64,000 nt of DNA from Monosporascus cannonballus (GCA_004154925.1 QJNS01000090.1:214167-278166), one strand, 5' to 3'. Positions 31,492 through 45,608 are shown, numbered from the stretch's first letter. Notes: a model not told the origin generated them from the sequence alone. Made by a program: numbers and translations.

Positions 31492-33349
31492 ACACCTTAA
31501 CCTCGGACCCCACATAATGAATGACCCTAACAATGAATACGACTTTTTTCCACAACAACCACCATTCCTTAAAGCTTCACTCCGCAATAACTCAATAACC
31601 CTTTCGTCAATTGATTTCGGGTAAAGATGGTTAATTTCGACCGAAAGCGCAGAATTCGAGATAGCAAGAATTTTATAGCGGAAGGTGGTTCCGAAACCCT
31701 TACGAGCTTGCGATTCGATATACCCCAGTCGACCCTATTACACCGCGTCTATGGTTCCAAATCGCGTTCCGAAGCCAAAGTTAAAGCGTATAAGCTGTCG
31801 GATTAGGAAAAGGATAAACTTGTTAACTGGATATTATACAAAAAAGCATACGGCCGCGCCCTTATAAAGATATAAGTCCGTCAAATAGCAGAAGCCTTAC
31901 TGGGCCCTAAAAGGATTTTCGGAAAGAATTAGGTTAATCGTTTTATCGTACGCCATAATAAAATACATACGAAAAAAGGAAAAGTTATGCCTTGGGACTG
32001 CCTAAAGATATACGATTGCAACGATATCCGCAAATTTTTCCCTTTTTTTGCCGCCGTCCGAACTAAATATAAGATTAAGCCTACGAACAAATATAATATG
32101 GATAAAACGGACGTTTAAAAAAAAGAACAAATTAATAAAACGGTCGTAGGATTTTCGGAAACGGCTTGCGCGAAACTTAGAAAATTAAAAATAACGTTAT
32201 AGGTATTTATTTTCGAGTATATCGGCTTTATATACGGAAAAAGTACGGCCGTATATATTTTTAATAATTTTACCGTTTAAAAGTAATAATTATTTAAAAA
32301 TATCGAAAAAGCCGAATATACGTTAATTCCAAAAGGGTAAATTAATAACGTTATCGCGTTAAAATAATTAAAATTTATTTTTTTCGAAAATTAAGCCCTG
32401 TTTTTATAATAAATAATGGTTATTTATCTTAAATAATTATATTACATACGTATTTTTTTGTTTTTATATAAAAATGCTTTGAAAATAAGGTCGCTTTTAT
32501 ATATTTTTTATTTTATTCGAATAATAACTTTTAGGCATTTGACGTTATCGTATTTTTCGTATTTAAAAAAAATATCGTATCGCTTTATAAAAGGCCGGCG
32601 GACTATTCGTAATAATTTCCGAATACAAACGCCGTATGTTAAAAACGTATCGCGAAATTACCGAAATCGCTTTTACTAACAAAAATATTAAAATTAGATA
32701 ACGTTATATCGGCTTATTTCTTTTTAAACCCGAAATAATATTAAAAAACTCTAAAATAGCATCCCAGCCGATCTTTAAGCCGAAAATACCCCGGGAATAA
32801 ATGATTAACAGCTAGAACGAAATCGTATATATTTTTTATAAGGCCTTAAAATTACGGAAAAATATGCGAACGGCCTTACGTAATTAGGCGGAGGCGTTTC
32901 GCAATGTACGAAATGTAATAATTAAAGCTGCTAAAGGGCTTAATAATCTTAATACCGAAAACGTTATTTTCCGCCATAATAATTAGCTTCTGCGAACGAA
33001 ATTCGAGAAATACGAAAGTCGCAAACGTTAAACTGTTATTAAGTAACCGAATAAAATTTTTGCGAATTTATTAAATATTAAATCGGTTAAAAATAAAGCT
33101 ATTAAGCGTTTAAAGCTTATAAAGGCTAACGATCAGGTCCTAATTAACAGTTATATTGAAAAGCAGCCTATTAAAAAAAGGTAGCGTAAAGCGAAATAGC
33201 CTAAATAGCTTTATTCTATTAAGAAATACGTTGTTACGTTATTAAAAAGCTTTGGAATATGTAAATTATTATGATTTTGAATATGTTTTCCCTATTCATT
33301 ATTAAGATTATTTATTATGTAGGGTCCGAGGTTAAAGCATTCACGGTGT
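31492..33349 (+). mobile_element. Fot1/Pogo-type (Tc1/mariner) DNA transposon, RIP-degraded
   Basis: About 1.86 kb flanked by TA on both sides (31490-31491, 33350-33351). Terminal inverted repeats: the right end, reversed, reads ACACCGTGAATGCTTTAACC then TCGGACCCTACATAAT; the left end has ACACC directly followed by TTAACCTCGGACCCCACATAAT, so nine bases of the left repeat are missing. A transposase relic fills the interior. Size and TA target fit the family. It sits inside the Copia element and therefore inserted later. Confidence 0.88.
31627..33240 (+). pseudogene. Pogo-type transposase relic
   Basis: From ATG 31627 the frame encodes an N-terminal helix-turn-helix DNA-binding region (FDIPQSTLLHRVYGSKSR, then KLSD-stop-EKDKLVNWIL), the CENP-B/Tc5-like second helix-turn-helix (VNRFIVRHNKIHTKKGK), and the start of the DDE domain (RTKYKIKPTNKYNMDKTDV, where the family has NMDETG). 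A C-terminal helical Lys-rich tail follows near 32.9-33.2 kb. Many TAA/TAG codons replace CAA/CAG/TGG, as expected from RIP. It was a nuclear cut-and-paste transposase and cannot be functional now. Confidence 0.85.
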
Positions 33350-33529
33350 TAATTGTTATAACTTTTAAAGCCATAACTGTTTATTTTACTTTTTTTCGGC
33401 GATTAAATTTTCTTTATTAGCTAATTTTTTTAAAAATTTTTCGTAGGGCATTTCTCCGTTAATTAAAGGCTTTCGTAATATTTATTAATTTTAGCTGTTT
33501 TTTTTTAAAAATATTTAAAGAATTTGCGT

Positions 33530-33943
33530 AATAAGATTTTTGTTAAACCGTCGGTTAGCATATCGCCCGTAAGTATATAATTTATTTTAATTAAATCTTT
33601 TTTTTATAATTTATCGTAATTAATAATTATATATATTTATATACCGCAATTTTGATATTAATAAGATAATATCGGTATTAATAAACCGCATAATTTGTTA
33701 ATTATCACATTATATATTTAACGGTTTTATATTTGATATAATTTCTAATTTTTTAATTAATCGAAAATTAAATAAGGTTTTTTTTATAATTTACGCAAAA
33801 AATAATAACTTCGTTTTTATTATAAAAATAAGTATTGTATTTTATTTATATGCCCGTTATTTTATTATTTTTCTTAATAATTTTATAACGTAAATTTAAA
33901 AGCCTTTTCAGTCGATCGTATTATTTACAAAAAAGGCGTTATT
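33530..33943 (-). pseudogene. Copia RNase H, C-terminal part (left of the nested Gypsy)
   Basis: Minus-strand relic with the Copia closing sequence: NAFFVNNTID, a region matching SRLIKELE-type helices, CDN.Q, NTDIILLISKLRYINIYN and INYILTGDMLTDGLTK (family: VPT..MLADGLTKPL). It stops being readable at about 33.5 kb. It joins in frame with 41060-40951 when the Gypsy element at 33948-40945 is skipped. Confidence 0.8.
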
Positions 33944-33947
33944 TTAA

Positions 33948-34417
33948 TGTAACGAGCTTGGGGTTTAACCAACTATTAAACCTTAGTCGTACAGGTTTAT
34001 GTTGTGACGAGTTATGCGGTTTAACCAATTATTAAACCTTAAGCCGACGGGTTTATGTTGGCAGGAGTATCGTGGGAATCTGAGCAATAAATACAATAAC
34101 GTATCACGTCTCGTAATACCAAGGGTGCCTTAGGTAACGATATTATATTACAAGCTAAAATTATTTAAACTATGGAATAATAAGCATATATATTTTCGTT
34201 CTAGCTTAAAGTACTTATTACGGCTTAACGACATTTTTTCGGTTAAATCCCCTTAAGCCCCTTTAAGCCCCTTTTGGTATTTATCCGGCTTAAGCCCTTT
34301 TGACCAATTAGGGCCCTTAAGCCCTTTAAACCAGTCACGTAACTTTTTAGCTAGGTCGGAGCCTAGTTCTTTAGGATTCCGACCGTTTTCAAAAACCAAA
34401 ACTGTTAGGTCACAATA
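33948..34417 (-). repeat. Gypsy-1 left LTR
   Basis: 470 bp. The first ~54 bp are repeated in tandem (TGTAACGAG.. at 33948 and TGTGACGAG.. at 34003). The core holds repeats of cttaagcccttt (34250-34340). The end (gttaggtcacaata) is conserved with the other LTRs of this family in the window. Confidence 0.8.
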
Positions 34418-37400
34418 CGATCTCCCCTTTTTCAGGATTTTTGTTCCTAAAAATCAAATTATTTATTTGTTAATTTTTGGTAAATAACCTTTTCTTTTCA
34501 TACTTATTATATCGGGTCGTATTAAAAAATCCAGGTTTCGTAAACGTATTAACGTTTTTATTTTTTTTTAAAACGGATTAACAGCTTTAATTTTATTATG
34601 TTTTCGAATATTTTTTATTCCCGTTGCAAATCTAAGAACAAAATTTATAAAATTTATCGCAATTTAGGAAAATATGTTTTTTGTACCGCTTACGAAAATC
34701 CTTATAATCTTTTTAATCCTTCCGAATTTAAATACCGAAAATTAATTATTAAAAAAAACCGTTTGGAATTAAAAAAACGTATTACTGAAATCTTTTTTTA
34801 AAAGCTTAATAATATCTTAACAAATTATTTAATCGCTTAAATCGTTTGCGAAAACAAAAAAAACTTTTTCGTTAGCGGAAAATCGAAATATTTCGTTATA
34901 ATATTCAAAGTACGGAAATAATAAAAAATTCGAACGTTTCGAAAAAAAAAATAAAAATAATTAAAGGCTGCCGTTATAACTACCACGTTAACGCATATCG
35001 CGGCCAAATAACCTGATATCCCGATTATTAATTAATCGACTATTAATTAAAACGCGTTTATTATTACTAGTAAAAATTCTTTAATAAGCGTTAAACGCCA
35101 ATAAGATTTTTAACGGGTTCCTAGGCATTTTCGGAATTTGGATATTTTTTCCACTTAATTAAATATTAGGTAAATCTATTTTATTTTCGTATATCAAATA
35201 TTTTTTTCATTTCGTATACTTATTCGTCTTTTATTTCCATATCGTCCTATACCGTATATATTTTAATTATATTTATTATTAACTTAAACAAAAAATATAA
35301 AAAATTAAATTAAATTTAATTTTTAATGGAAATTTTAATTAATAATTATTTTTTAAGATTTTCTTAACAATTTTATATGGACCAATATATTTAAAATCGA
35401 GTTTTTTACTAAATCGCTTTATTTAAATATTTTTGGTAATAAGAAAAATTATTTCCTCTTTTTCGAAAGTTAATTTTTTAACTTTTTTAATTATAATATT
35501 TATTTATCTAATTTCGTACAAATTCTAATTTTATTTTTATTTCTTAATATAGCTATTATAATTATTTTAATATAAAAATTACTTTAATATTAATTAGACT
35601 ATTATTGCGTACTTTTTTATAAATTTTTAGAATAAAACCAAAATTTGCATTTACAGATATTATTTTGATATTTTTATAATAACTGGTATTATAAGCTAAT
35701 TAAGTAATAGGTAATTTTTCACCCTAGTTATTTTATTCGTAATTAATGTAGTATCGTAAATAAATTTCTAAGGTTTAATTTATTTATTTCGTTTATTTAT
35801 TTATTTAAGGTTTAAATACGTTGGATAATTTGTAATTTAAGTTTATTTATATTATCAGACTTTGCCAAAATTTTAATACAAATATTAATCCTTTATTTGA
35901 AATAATTTTTATTAATAAGCCGTATATATTACAAATATGTTTAAAAAATATATGTTATTTGTTCGGCGTTTATATTTTCGTAATATAATAAAAAATAAGA
36001 AAATTTTATAAATTGATCAACGATAACGAAAATACTATCGTAATATATTTTTATTACTAGGTTTTTTATTATAAAAAGTTTAATAATAAAGTTAAATGTA
36101 ATTAAATACTATAGTTGCTTTGCGATTAATAATGGCTGTAATTTTTTATATGGCTTATATCGTCGAATCTTTGCTTTAGCGCAAATATCGTATTACCGTA
36201 TGATTTTTTATACCGTTAATTTTATTTTAAAAAAGGAATATGTACGTTAAAGCCGTTTTAAGGTTTTGTGAATTTCTAGATATCCGTATAATTGATATTC
36301 GTATATTTTTCATATTAAATCTTTTTAATATTTTTCTGGAATTTATATTTTATTCGTTTTTTAATTTTTTGAGAAATTATTATTATATTGCTAAAATTTA
36401 TGATATATATCGAAAGGTATTGCCCGAATTATCGCAATTTGTCGTAAGTATAAATATCCTTTTATAGTAATATCAAAAATTATATAACTAACTTTAACCA
36501 ATTTTTTTTCGAAATCTGGTTATTTGTTTAAGATATTTACTTTGTTATTTTCTAAAACCTTTCTATAAATAATAACGAAGTCGAAATTCGCCAAACCTTT
36601 CACATATTTTAATTATTATCTTATAAACTCCTTAATTATAGTAAATCGGGTAAGATTTTAATAATTCGTATAAACCTTAATCTGGTGTAAATTTCCTTTT
36701 AAAAAATACTTAAACTTTCGAAATATCATAATAATGGCTATAAATTCCTTATCTGGAATACTATAATTAAATTCGGCTTCTTTTAGTTTATATAAAAAAT
36801 ATAATAAGATGCAATTTGCCTTAATTATTTTGCTATCCGATTATTACGCCTAAGGCATAATCCGAAATATCGATTTTTAACTTAATAAGGCGGTTTGGGT
36901 CGCATATAATTAATATTAATTTGCTGGTAATCGTATCCTTAATATCTCGAAATATTTTTTCCGTATCTGGCGTCCATTTAAATTTTTTTATAAGCTTTAT
37001 TAAAAGTATAATTATTTTGTTAAAATTTAGAATACACTTTCTATAATAATTGGCGAATTTAAAAAATGCTTATACCTTTTTAATAGTCGTTAACATCTGC
37101 TATTTTGTAATTGCAGCAATTTTTTAAGATTTATTTTAATATATCCTAACGTAATAATATATCTTAAGTATTGCATTTTTTATATATAAAGTTAATTTTT
37201 TTCTGTATTAATAAATAGCTATACGTTTTATAAAACTTAAAGAACCTTATAAACGTATTTTGCGTATATTTTTTTATCTCGAAAAAAATAAAAATGTTGT
37301 CGAAATAACAAATAACAAAAATATCAAAGTATTTTTATAGCATATAATTTACTATCTATTAAAAGATTATTAATACGTTTATAAGCCATATTAGCGTAAT

Positions 37401-40400
37401 TAAATATTTAAATAATTCGTATTTTATTTTAAAAGTTATTTTTTATTCGTATTTTTTTAATCTTAATAAGGTTATATTTATTTTTAAGATCGAATATTAT
37501 AAATTATTTAGCTCCGTAAAATCGGCCCTTTATTGCCGTAATTAAGGGTAATAACGTTTAATCTTTAATAATAATATCGTTTAATTATCGATAATTAATT
37601 ACAAATCGTAATTTTTGGTTTTTTTGGGGTATAAAAAATATAAAGTATTTTGCTAGTAATTTCGAAAGTTAAATTTATCCTTTTTGTAACCGATTTTTCA
37701 GGTATTTTCTGAAAGTACGTAACTCGTTTTTGCTGAAATTATAAATAGGGTAAAACTTTGTCGAAAATCCTTTCTTAAAAATTATTTTATAATCCTATTT
37801 ATTATATTTTGGCAATTTCGTATCGAATTTCTTTTTAAAAAGCTATTCGTATTTATAGTACTATAATAACATATTAATTAGTTTTTTTGGATTTTTTTGG
37901 GCTCCTGTTCCTATTATTCTAGATCGTTATTTAATTGCTTTAGTTTCGTTTTAATAATAATAACGATGCGTTGTATTTTTTTCTGATATCCGTTTTTTTT
38001 ATATTTTATTCCTTTAGGTAGTAAAGTTTTTGTCGTATCCTTATACCTGCATTCGTCACCATTATCGATCGAATATTAAAATCTTAATTTTTTTTAATTT
38101 GCTAATAGGGTATAAGGTAAACCTTTCCTAGCTAATCCCGTTATTAATTAAGATTTCGTATTAGCGTATTTATAATAATTTTAAAATCATATCGTAATTC
38201 CTAAATAAATGATATCGAAATTAACAATTTGGTATCGTTTTTAGATAAAAATCTCAAAGTAATTAATTTTGCATATAAAATTTTCGTTATCGTAAGTAAA
38301 TTTCTGATTTTCAGCAATCGTCGTTATATAATATTTTAACTTATATCTCTATAGCAGTTTAAGCTTATTAACCATATTTGGTACAATATAATTCCCGCTT
38401 AAAGCTTCGTAATCCATTATTACGATATATTAATATGTTCCGATTTGTATTTCTAAAATAATAAAGTTATTAAGGTCTTTTATCGTTACGTTTAGAACCC
38501 TTTTCGGAAATTCCTTATAACTTTTTTAGGTTTTATTATTTTACGGTTTTTTATAGATAATTTTTTTCTTTTAATTCTTTTTCGAGTCTGTCGAATTTTG
38601 CTTATGTTTCTTCATTTAACGCGTTAAGTTGCTATATTTATCGTTATTGCTGGCGTATTATTTTTTCGAATTATATTAGCTGTTCCTAGTTTTGCTATAG
38701 TTCTTTTCCTTATTAAGTAAATTATTTTTTTATATTTGCAACTATATTCTATTATGCATCGTCTTAACCGTTATTTTAAAGATCTCCTATAAATTAACGT
38801 ATTTCTTTTTTAATAACTTTTCTTTTCTGGGGATCTGTAATAAATACTAACTAAAAATCAAAATCTATAATAATTTTCTGGTAATATTTTTTATCGTACG
38901 CTAAAATAATTTTTCTTTCGTTTAATAATTATACCATTTATAATAATAAAAAAGGTTTTTTTACAGATATTACTTTTTTTCGAACTAGCTTTTTATTTCG
39001 GCCGATTATTAAATATCTTCTAGAGCTATAGTTCGAAAATATCGATACTATTATTTATCGTCCTTATTATTTTCGGTACGGTTTAGAAAGTTAAATCCTT
39101 TATAATATATGCAAATAATTCGTACGTAAATATATTATTTCCATTTTTCGTAATCGGGATATTTTCGTTGTCGGCAGTATATGGCATATATTTTGCAATA
39201 TCGATCAGGGGTTTCGGGATAGATTTTTTCTGTCCAATTCTAATATTTGCGTAATCATCCTTATAATGATTTTTGCTATATTTGCAACCCTTATTAAGCC
39301 AGTTTTCTAACTTTTCGCATTTTTCGTCGAATTTCTTATCGTAATAACCTCTGCTATATTTTTTGCCATAAGGGACCTAATATATATTTAAGCTAAATTA
39401 TGTTAATGGGTTTACTTCCGTCCTTTTAATTCTTTCTGGATTATTCTTCAGGTACCGGTTTTTAATTATTTTAACGAGATTTCTTAAGTGCTTTATTTTA
39501 CGATACCTTATGTCCTATTTTGTTATAATTATAATATTTAATCTAGCTTTAATCCTTTTTATAAATAATTTCTAATTCTATAGGTTTTAATTCCGTACCG
39601 TAAAAAATGTTATTGTATTAAAAAACGTTAATATTGGCTATATATCGAGATTTGTTATTATTTTTTCCTTTAATATCTTTAGTACGCTATGCGTATTATT
39701 AATCGTTAATTTTAATTACTATAACGATATAATCCAATAGGTAATTAGGCCAATCGAACTTAAAAAGCTTTTTCTGCATTTTTTTAAGCCGTCGAAAAAC
39801 TTAGCTATTAATATTTTTTATTTTTAATTTAACTTAGCTGCTAATCAAACTCACGTATTGCCGTAACTGGATATTAATCTTTTTTAATATAGCCACTAAA
39901 TTTGCATTTCGGCTTTTATTTTTTCGTTTATTATTCCGAAAGCTTTCGTTAATACTTATTCGAAGTGTTTGTAATCGCTATAAACTTGCACTATTTCTGG
40001 GTTTCGTTTTTCGACTAGCAACATAATATATTTTTTTATAACGGGTTCGAACTAAATAATTGTATTTTCGGTAAATCGTTTAATTGCGAATTTAATTTAT
40101 ACAATAAGTATAATAAGTCGAATAAGAAAATACTTAAAATAAGCTCGATATTAAGTTAAGAACATTTATAACTTAATTAAGGTTCTATCGAAAAATTCTG
40201 GCTTAAAAAGCTTAAGGACTTTTCTTAATTCCTTAATAGAATTCAGCTAAATAACCTGGCTTACTCGAAAAGACTTCCCAGTTTCTCAAGCTTTTTCTTA
40301 TTTCTCAAGCTTTTTATAAGCTGCTTGAAAGGACGTCGTAAGATCATTATTATCTCTTTCCAGCTGGAGGATACGTTCGTTCATGGCATCCAGTCGTCGA

Positions 40401-40573
40401 AAAACTTCTTCGCAAAAGAAACGAGGCTTTTCCTTTTCCTTCTCAGATTCTATTCCAGTGTCCGAGTAATTAGGAACGTAATAAGTAGGCTGTTCGGGCT
40501 ATTTGCTAGTAAACATAACGTTAATCGATATTATTCAGAATTTAACGGTATTACTGAACAAAGGCTTATAACG

Positions 40574-40945
40574 TATAACGAACTTAAGGTTTAACAAATT
40601 ATTAAACCTTAATCGTACGGGTTTATATTAATAGGAATCTCGTAAAAATCTAAATAATAAATACAGTAATCGTATTATATCTCGTAATACCAAGGGTGCC
40701 TTGGGTAACGAATTATTATTGCAAGCTAAAACTATCTAAACTATGAAAATAATAAGCGTATATATCCCTTTTTAGATCCCGTTAAATTTCTTGGATTATT
40801 TCGGATCTATATTGGATAACTACATGGATCTCGTTAGATCCCTTGGATCACTTCGGATCCATGTCACGTAATTCCGACCTATTTGAGTCCTGTTTCGGTC
40901 AACAAGTAACCGTTTCCGAGACCCTTCATTGGCTAGGTTATAACA
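40574..40945 (-). repeat. Gypsy-1 right LTR
   Basis: 372 bp. The start tataacgaacttaaggttt is the G-to-A form of the left LTR's start. The core holds repeats of a ttggatc/ttcggatc unit (40780-40860) rather than the left LTR's aagccc unit. It ends taggttataaca. Confidence 0.8.
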
Positions 40946-40950
40946 TTTAG

Positions 40951-41060
40951 GTATCTAATAAATCTTTACTTTCGAACTATAACGTGAGCGCTTTATTTCC
41001 GATTAAGTATAATATAATTCGGTCGGCAATTTTATAATATACGTTATTAGAGTTTAGGTT
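40951..41060 (-). pseudogene. Copia RNase H, N-terminal part (right of the nested Gypsy)
   Basis: A short minus-strand relic reading ADRIILYLIGNKALTL then FESKDLL, like the Copia segment ADRVILYLxGTxxLAL before the RNase H domain. It joins the relic at 33943-33530. Confidence 0.65.
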
Positions 41061-43139
41061 AAATCGGACAAATTGGGATATCGTAAAGAATATATTGAAT
41101 TACGTATTAAATATTATAAAAAAATAAAACCGATTTTTTTCTAATATTTATTAATAAAATTTAAACGGATCAAATTAAAATCCGATAATAATTTAATGCT
41201 AATTATAAGTATTTTTTAAAAAATTATTTAAACTTTTTTTAAGTATTAAGTTAATTAATTTATTTATAAAGTCGGATTAAAATAAGTAGAATTTCTTATT
41301 AAATTTGTTTTTAATTATTTCGATGCCGAAAAATTATTATAATTCTTTTTATTTTTTATTAGGATATATTATTTTTACATTTGTTAAATTGATTAATTAA
41401 CGAAATTGTAATCTTTTTCGCGTTATAGTATAATAATATTGTTTATAAAAAATAAATATCTTTTAACGAATAAAATAATAAGGTTTGTAAGGAATAAGGT
41501 TAAGTTCTAACTTTTTAAATATTTTAATAAAGTTCTTTTATTATAATAAAAGTAATTCCCTTAATCCATATAAAATTTTTCTAATTAGAAAAAATTTGTT
41601 ACGTTACGGGTATTTTAAGGGCGTTTTTATATACATTTCTTAAGGTAAATTAATATTTATAAAGGCGTTTATAATATTATATTACTTAAGCTTTAAATCG
41701 AATCTAATCGTAATAACAATTAAAATTCGAAACGATTTTTTAGCAAAAGTAATTACGTATATATTGCTATAAATAGTTTTAAATTATTAATTGCTTTCTA
41801 CGACAAAATAGGTTTTATATTTTTGGAACCAGTTATATTTATTGAATTTATAAACGTATACTTATATATATTTTAAAATCTTGTTTTCTTATAATTTTAT
41901 AAATAAACCTCTTCGGCTTTACAGAACATTTTTTTAACGGATATATTATAGCTTTTTATGGCCTTACGGCGGTAACGGTAAATTACGCTTATGCACCCGG
42001 TCCTACAACTTAAGTACTTTTTTGTATACTAAGATATTATTACTTTTCCGATTAGGGTAATACGTATTTGGAGCAATTAATTTTCTTAAATTTTCGCAGT
42101 TTACCGGCCGGTTATCGTACGTACTTATAGAAAAAATTAAACGTCCTGTATTAAATACGGTTTCCCATATTTCATATTCGTTTCGAATAATATTTTCTTA
42201 ATACGAAATATACGGGGAGCCTATATTTATAATCCGTAAGGTATTTTCGTTTTTTATCGTTGCTTTGAGTTAAATAATATAAAAGGAATTTAAGATTACT
42301 TTTATTTTATCCGTCGGCGTAATAATCGTAATAATTATTAAAATAAGCGTTAATAACGATAATAATCTAAGGGACGGAAATAATTCGAATATAATAATTA
42401 TATAAAAATAAATAATTTTTTACAAATAAACTTATTTTTCCTTATTCCGTACGTATTTTACATTAATATCTTTTTAAAGTTATTTTTGTTACTTAGGCGG
42501 TAATTAAATTATTTTACTTAAGCTTTTATTTTTTATATATAAATTAAATAATTATCATTTTAATTAAATATTTTTATATATCGGAATAACCTTTATAACT
42601 TTTTTTCTATAATATGTAAAAAGTTATTATTTAAGTTTTTAATATTACCTTAAAAATGGCCTTTTTATTAAACTATGTATTTCGAATAGTAATAACCTTA
42701 TTAATTAATAAGTTCTAAATTTCGTAAATATTCCTAAATCGATAACTGACGAAATAACCAATTTACATTTTAAAATTTAATTTTTAAAACCTTTATTTTT
42801 ATGGCAGTAATTATTATAACATAAGCTATATAGCGGTATATTCGTAAATAAACTTATTAAAACTTTCGATTAAATATTATAATATTATTTTTATATGTTA
42901 AATAAGTATAATATATTTCGTATAAATTTTGCCAAGAAATATATATCTAGAAATACGGTTATATAAATATATTGCCGTTTTAAAGATATATATAATTAAG
43001 AACGAAAATAATTTAACGTTATTTCGTATCGTAATCGTTTTTTTCTTAATTATACTTCTTGAATGCTTTATATTCCCGTTTTAAACCAAAGTATATAATA
43101 TTAAAGGTTTAAATCTAATACTAAAAGCAAATAATTAAA

Positions 43140-43376
43140 ATATATTTCAAAATTAATAATTTTTCAAAATTTTGTTATCGTATTTGATTATCTATAAAAA
43201 ACTTTATTTTAATTTTTTAAAATTCTTAAAAAATATCGAAACATTATAATTAATATATCCTGTTTTCGATTCTTAAGATAAATATTTCAAATAAAACTTA
43301 AATATGTATCGGTAACAAATATAACGTATTTATATATTTCAAAGTTTTTTCCAAAGTTTAAAAAATCGATAGCAAT
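43140..43376 (-). pseudogene. Copia integrase core relic
   Basis: The minus frame, interrupted by stops, reads IAIDFLNFGKNFEIYKYVIF then VTDTYLSFI, NIYLKNRKQD and MFRYFLRILKN. This corresponds to the catalytic core (first Asp in IAIDF, second in VTD) of Copia-type integrases. It inserted cDNA into the genome; it is dead here. Gag-type sequence should lie between it and the 5' LTR at 45447, but is too eroded to identify. Confidence 0.65.
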
Positions 43377-45446
43377 TTTTTATTCTAATCGGGATTTTTT
43401 TAGCTTACAATATATTAGCCTTTTAATTTTCGTCTTATTATATGCTTAATATTTAATTATTATAAAACCGTTTAAATGGACTTCTTTTATATAAAATTAT
43501 AATTAAATAATTATTTCGGGCCCTAGGTATTTTAATCTTAGATACTATATAATACTATTACTAATTCGTAATAGTTTTGCTATTTACGAATTAACGTTCG
43601 TTTATAAGTTGCTAAAATTATATAAGTAATTATTACGTTAATAATTTCGATAATAAATGAATTAAATTTATTTATTAGCATAACAACTATTTAATTATAT
43701 TTATTTCGAATAAAATTATTAGTTTTTCAGTTATTTTATTAATAACTCTTTTTTTAGAACTGCTCGAAAAGTATTAAATTATATACGAAACTTTCGCAAT
43801 ATATTACGTTATATAAACGTAACGCTTTCGTACCATTAAGGCTTTGAAAAATTATATTAATTTTTTTGTATCCCTTAATCAGGACGAAATTATTACTTAC
43901 GTATATCCCGTTACTTTATACTGTAAATCTCAAGTTCAGAAATCTGCTAATTAAATTAAAAATATATATCGTAAACCTTAAATCCAAAATAGCTAAATTC
44001 TTTAAAGGATAAAACAAAGTGTTTATAACGTTACGTTAATTAATAATCAAAATATATGTTAATATTTATCGCACCCCTTTTAAAAATCAATTTATTTTTT
44101 ATACAATAAGTTTTTCCATAGTTTTCAATAAGCAATCGATTTTTTCTTTTAAAGATTAATCGACGGAAATTCGTCCTTAAATATATATTACCACCTTATC
44201 GTTAAAATAGGAATTCTTTAACATTTTTCTAAAAAATATATATTAATAATTAAATAATATATAACAACTAATTAAATATATTTTATAACGAGTACTTTAT
44301 ACATTTAATTTTTAATATTTTCGCTTATTACCGCTTCGGTCTATATAAGAACTTTTACAGTTATATCGTTTCGACTTACAGCTTAAAGTTCTTTTTTGCG
44401 GTTAAAGATTATTATTCTTAGGATTTTCTTAATTAAAATCGTCCTAATTAAAAAAGTTTACAGATATCTTGTAAAGCGTTAAAAACGTAATCTTAATATT
44501 TCGTAATATAAATATGGAATAAGCCATAGCCCAATAATTTAGAAAATTAATTGTCGCTTTTTAGAAATTAATCGTATTATTATCGATCTTAACCTTTTTT
44601 ATTATCTGAAAAATAGTAGTTTATATCTTAATTATAAGAGTTAATACTATGCATAAGTCGTTAATTTATATAATCGTCGTTTTCGTTTCTGAAATACTAT
44701 ATCGTTATCCTAAGATCATAATCTTTTATTATTTTACGATTTATTCGTTTAACTTTTTGTCAAATTTCGAAACTTACTTTAACGTTTCGCAATATTTTCG
44801 TTAAATATTAATTAGGAATCTGCTATCGTATACCTTGCCGGATTCGTCCAGGCTGGCATATTATTTTCGTAAGTTTTTTCTTAAAAAAAAGCTAATTTTT
44901 TTAATTGCTAGAAATACCGATTCTAAAACTTATTTCGTAAAATCGTTAATGTTTTTACGAAAGGTATCGTACTTTCGATTTTTATAAGTATACGCCGTAA
45001 AATTCTAATTATAAGCTTATTTATTTTCGGTCGTTATTTCAAAGATATTTATTAAGTAATTAATATAATCGATTCTTTCGATAGCTTTTTCAGAAAATAT
45101 AAATATAAACGAAAAACCGCTTAGAGTATTAGTTCGTATTATATAATGGATTTATCTTTTTAAATAAAAAACTATATTAGATTTTATGAGTCTAACAAGC
45201 TATTAAAGATTTTGATTAGGATTAATATAATTCCAAATATCGAATACGTATACCTTAAATTAAAATTCGCCTTTAAAGCAATTCTAGTTCTTAGGTTCCT
45301 TATAAATTACAAAGGCCGTTAACGGTACGGTTATTATTATTATTATTGGCGTATTTCGATAATTACAACTAATATACAGCTTATATCGTTTTAATAGCAG
45401 TTAATCAATTAATATATGCCTTAATTAAACGAATAAGACTTTTAAT

Positions 45447-45608
45447 TATTAAATATAAAGGATATCAGTTATATGTAATTAATAACTAGTTACAAGTGCT
45501 CTAAAACGCACACTACACTTTAAGATAATCTAATTCCGGAACATATATATTCCGATCAGAGGGAATCTTCTGTATATAGGGTGCTAGAGCACCCCCTGCT
45601 AGTCGACA
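45447..45608 (-). repeat. Copia 5' LTR (RIP-mutated copy)
   Basis: Same length as the left LTR. Aligning the ends (tgtcagatataaggg versus tattaaatataaagg) shows only transitions. The hairpin core gggtgctagagcaccc is preserved, while the 16-bp palindrome has lost its symmetry through one G-to-A change. Confidence 0.9.

Larger units (their letters stand above)
33948..40945 (-). mobile_element. Gypsy LTR retrotransposon nested in Copia (Gypsy-1), RIP-degraded
   Basis: LTRs at 33948-34417 and 40574-40945. In their first 22 bases the two ends differ only by G/A changes. The flanking duplication is tttaa/tttag, which differs by one RIP-type change. The reverse transcriptase active site is readable on the minus strand at 37317-37277 (VICYFDNIFIFSR for family VCYLDDILIFSR), followed by the thumb region at lower coordinates. 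Integrase relics should lie at ~35-36.3 kb and gag at ~38.7-40.3 kb by analogy. The insertion splits the Copia RNase H. Unusually, the two LTR cores do not match (see findings), and the left LTR has a 54-bp internal duplication. Confidence 0.85.
31320..45608 (-). mobile_element. Ty1/Copia LTR retrotransposon carrying two nested insertions, RIP-degraded
   Basis: Two direct LTRs of exactly 162 bp (31320-31481 and 45447-45608) begin TGT and end ACA in the element's (minus) sense. They are flanked by the duplication ATATC (31315-31319 and 45609-45613). The LTR copies differ by C/T and G/A changes at the positions compared, as RIP predicts. A polypurine tract (AGGGGGTG in sense) abuts the 3' LTR. 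Coding relics on the minus strand: integrase (43140-43376) and RNase H, split between 41060-40951 and 33943-33530. Subtracting the Pogo (1.86 kb plus TA) and Gypsy (7.0 kb plus duplication) insertions leaves about 5.4 kb, a normal Copia length. It has lost all coding capacity. Confidence 0.9.
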
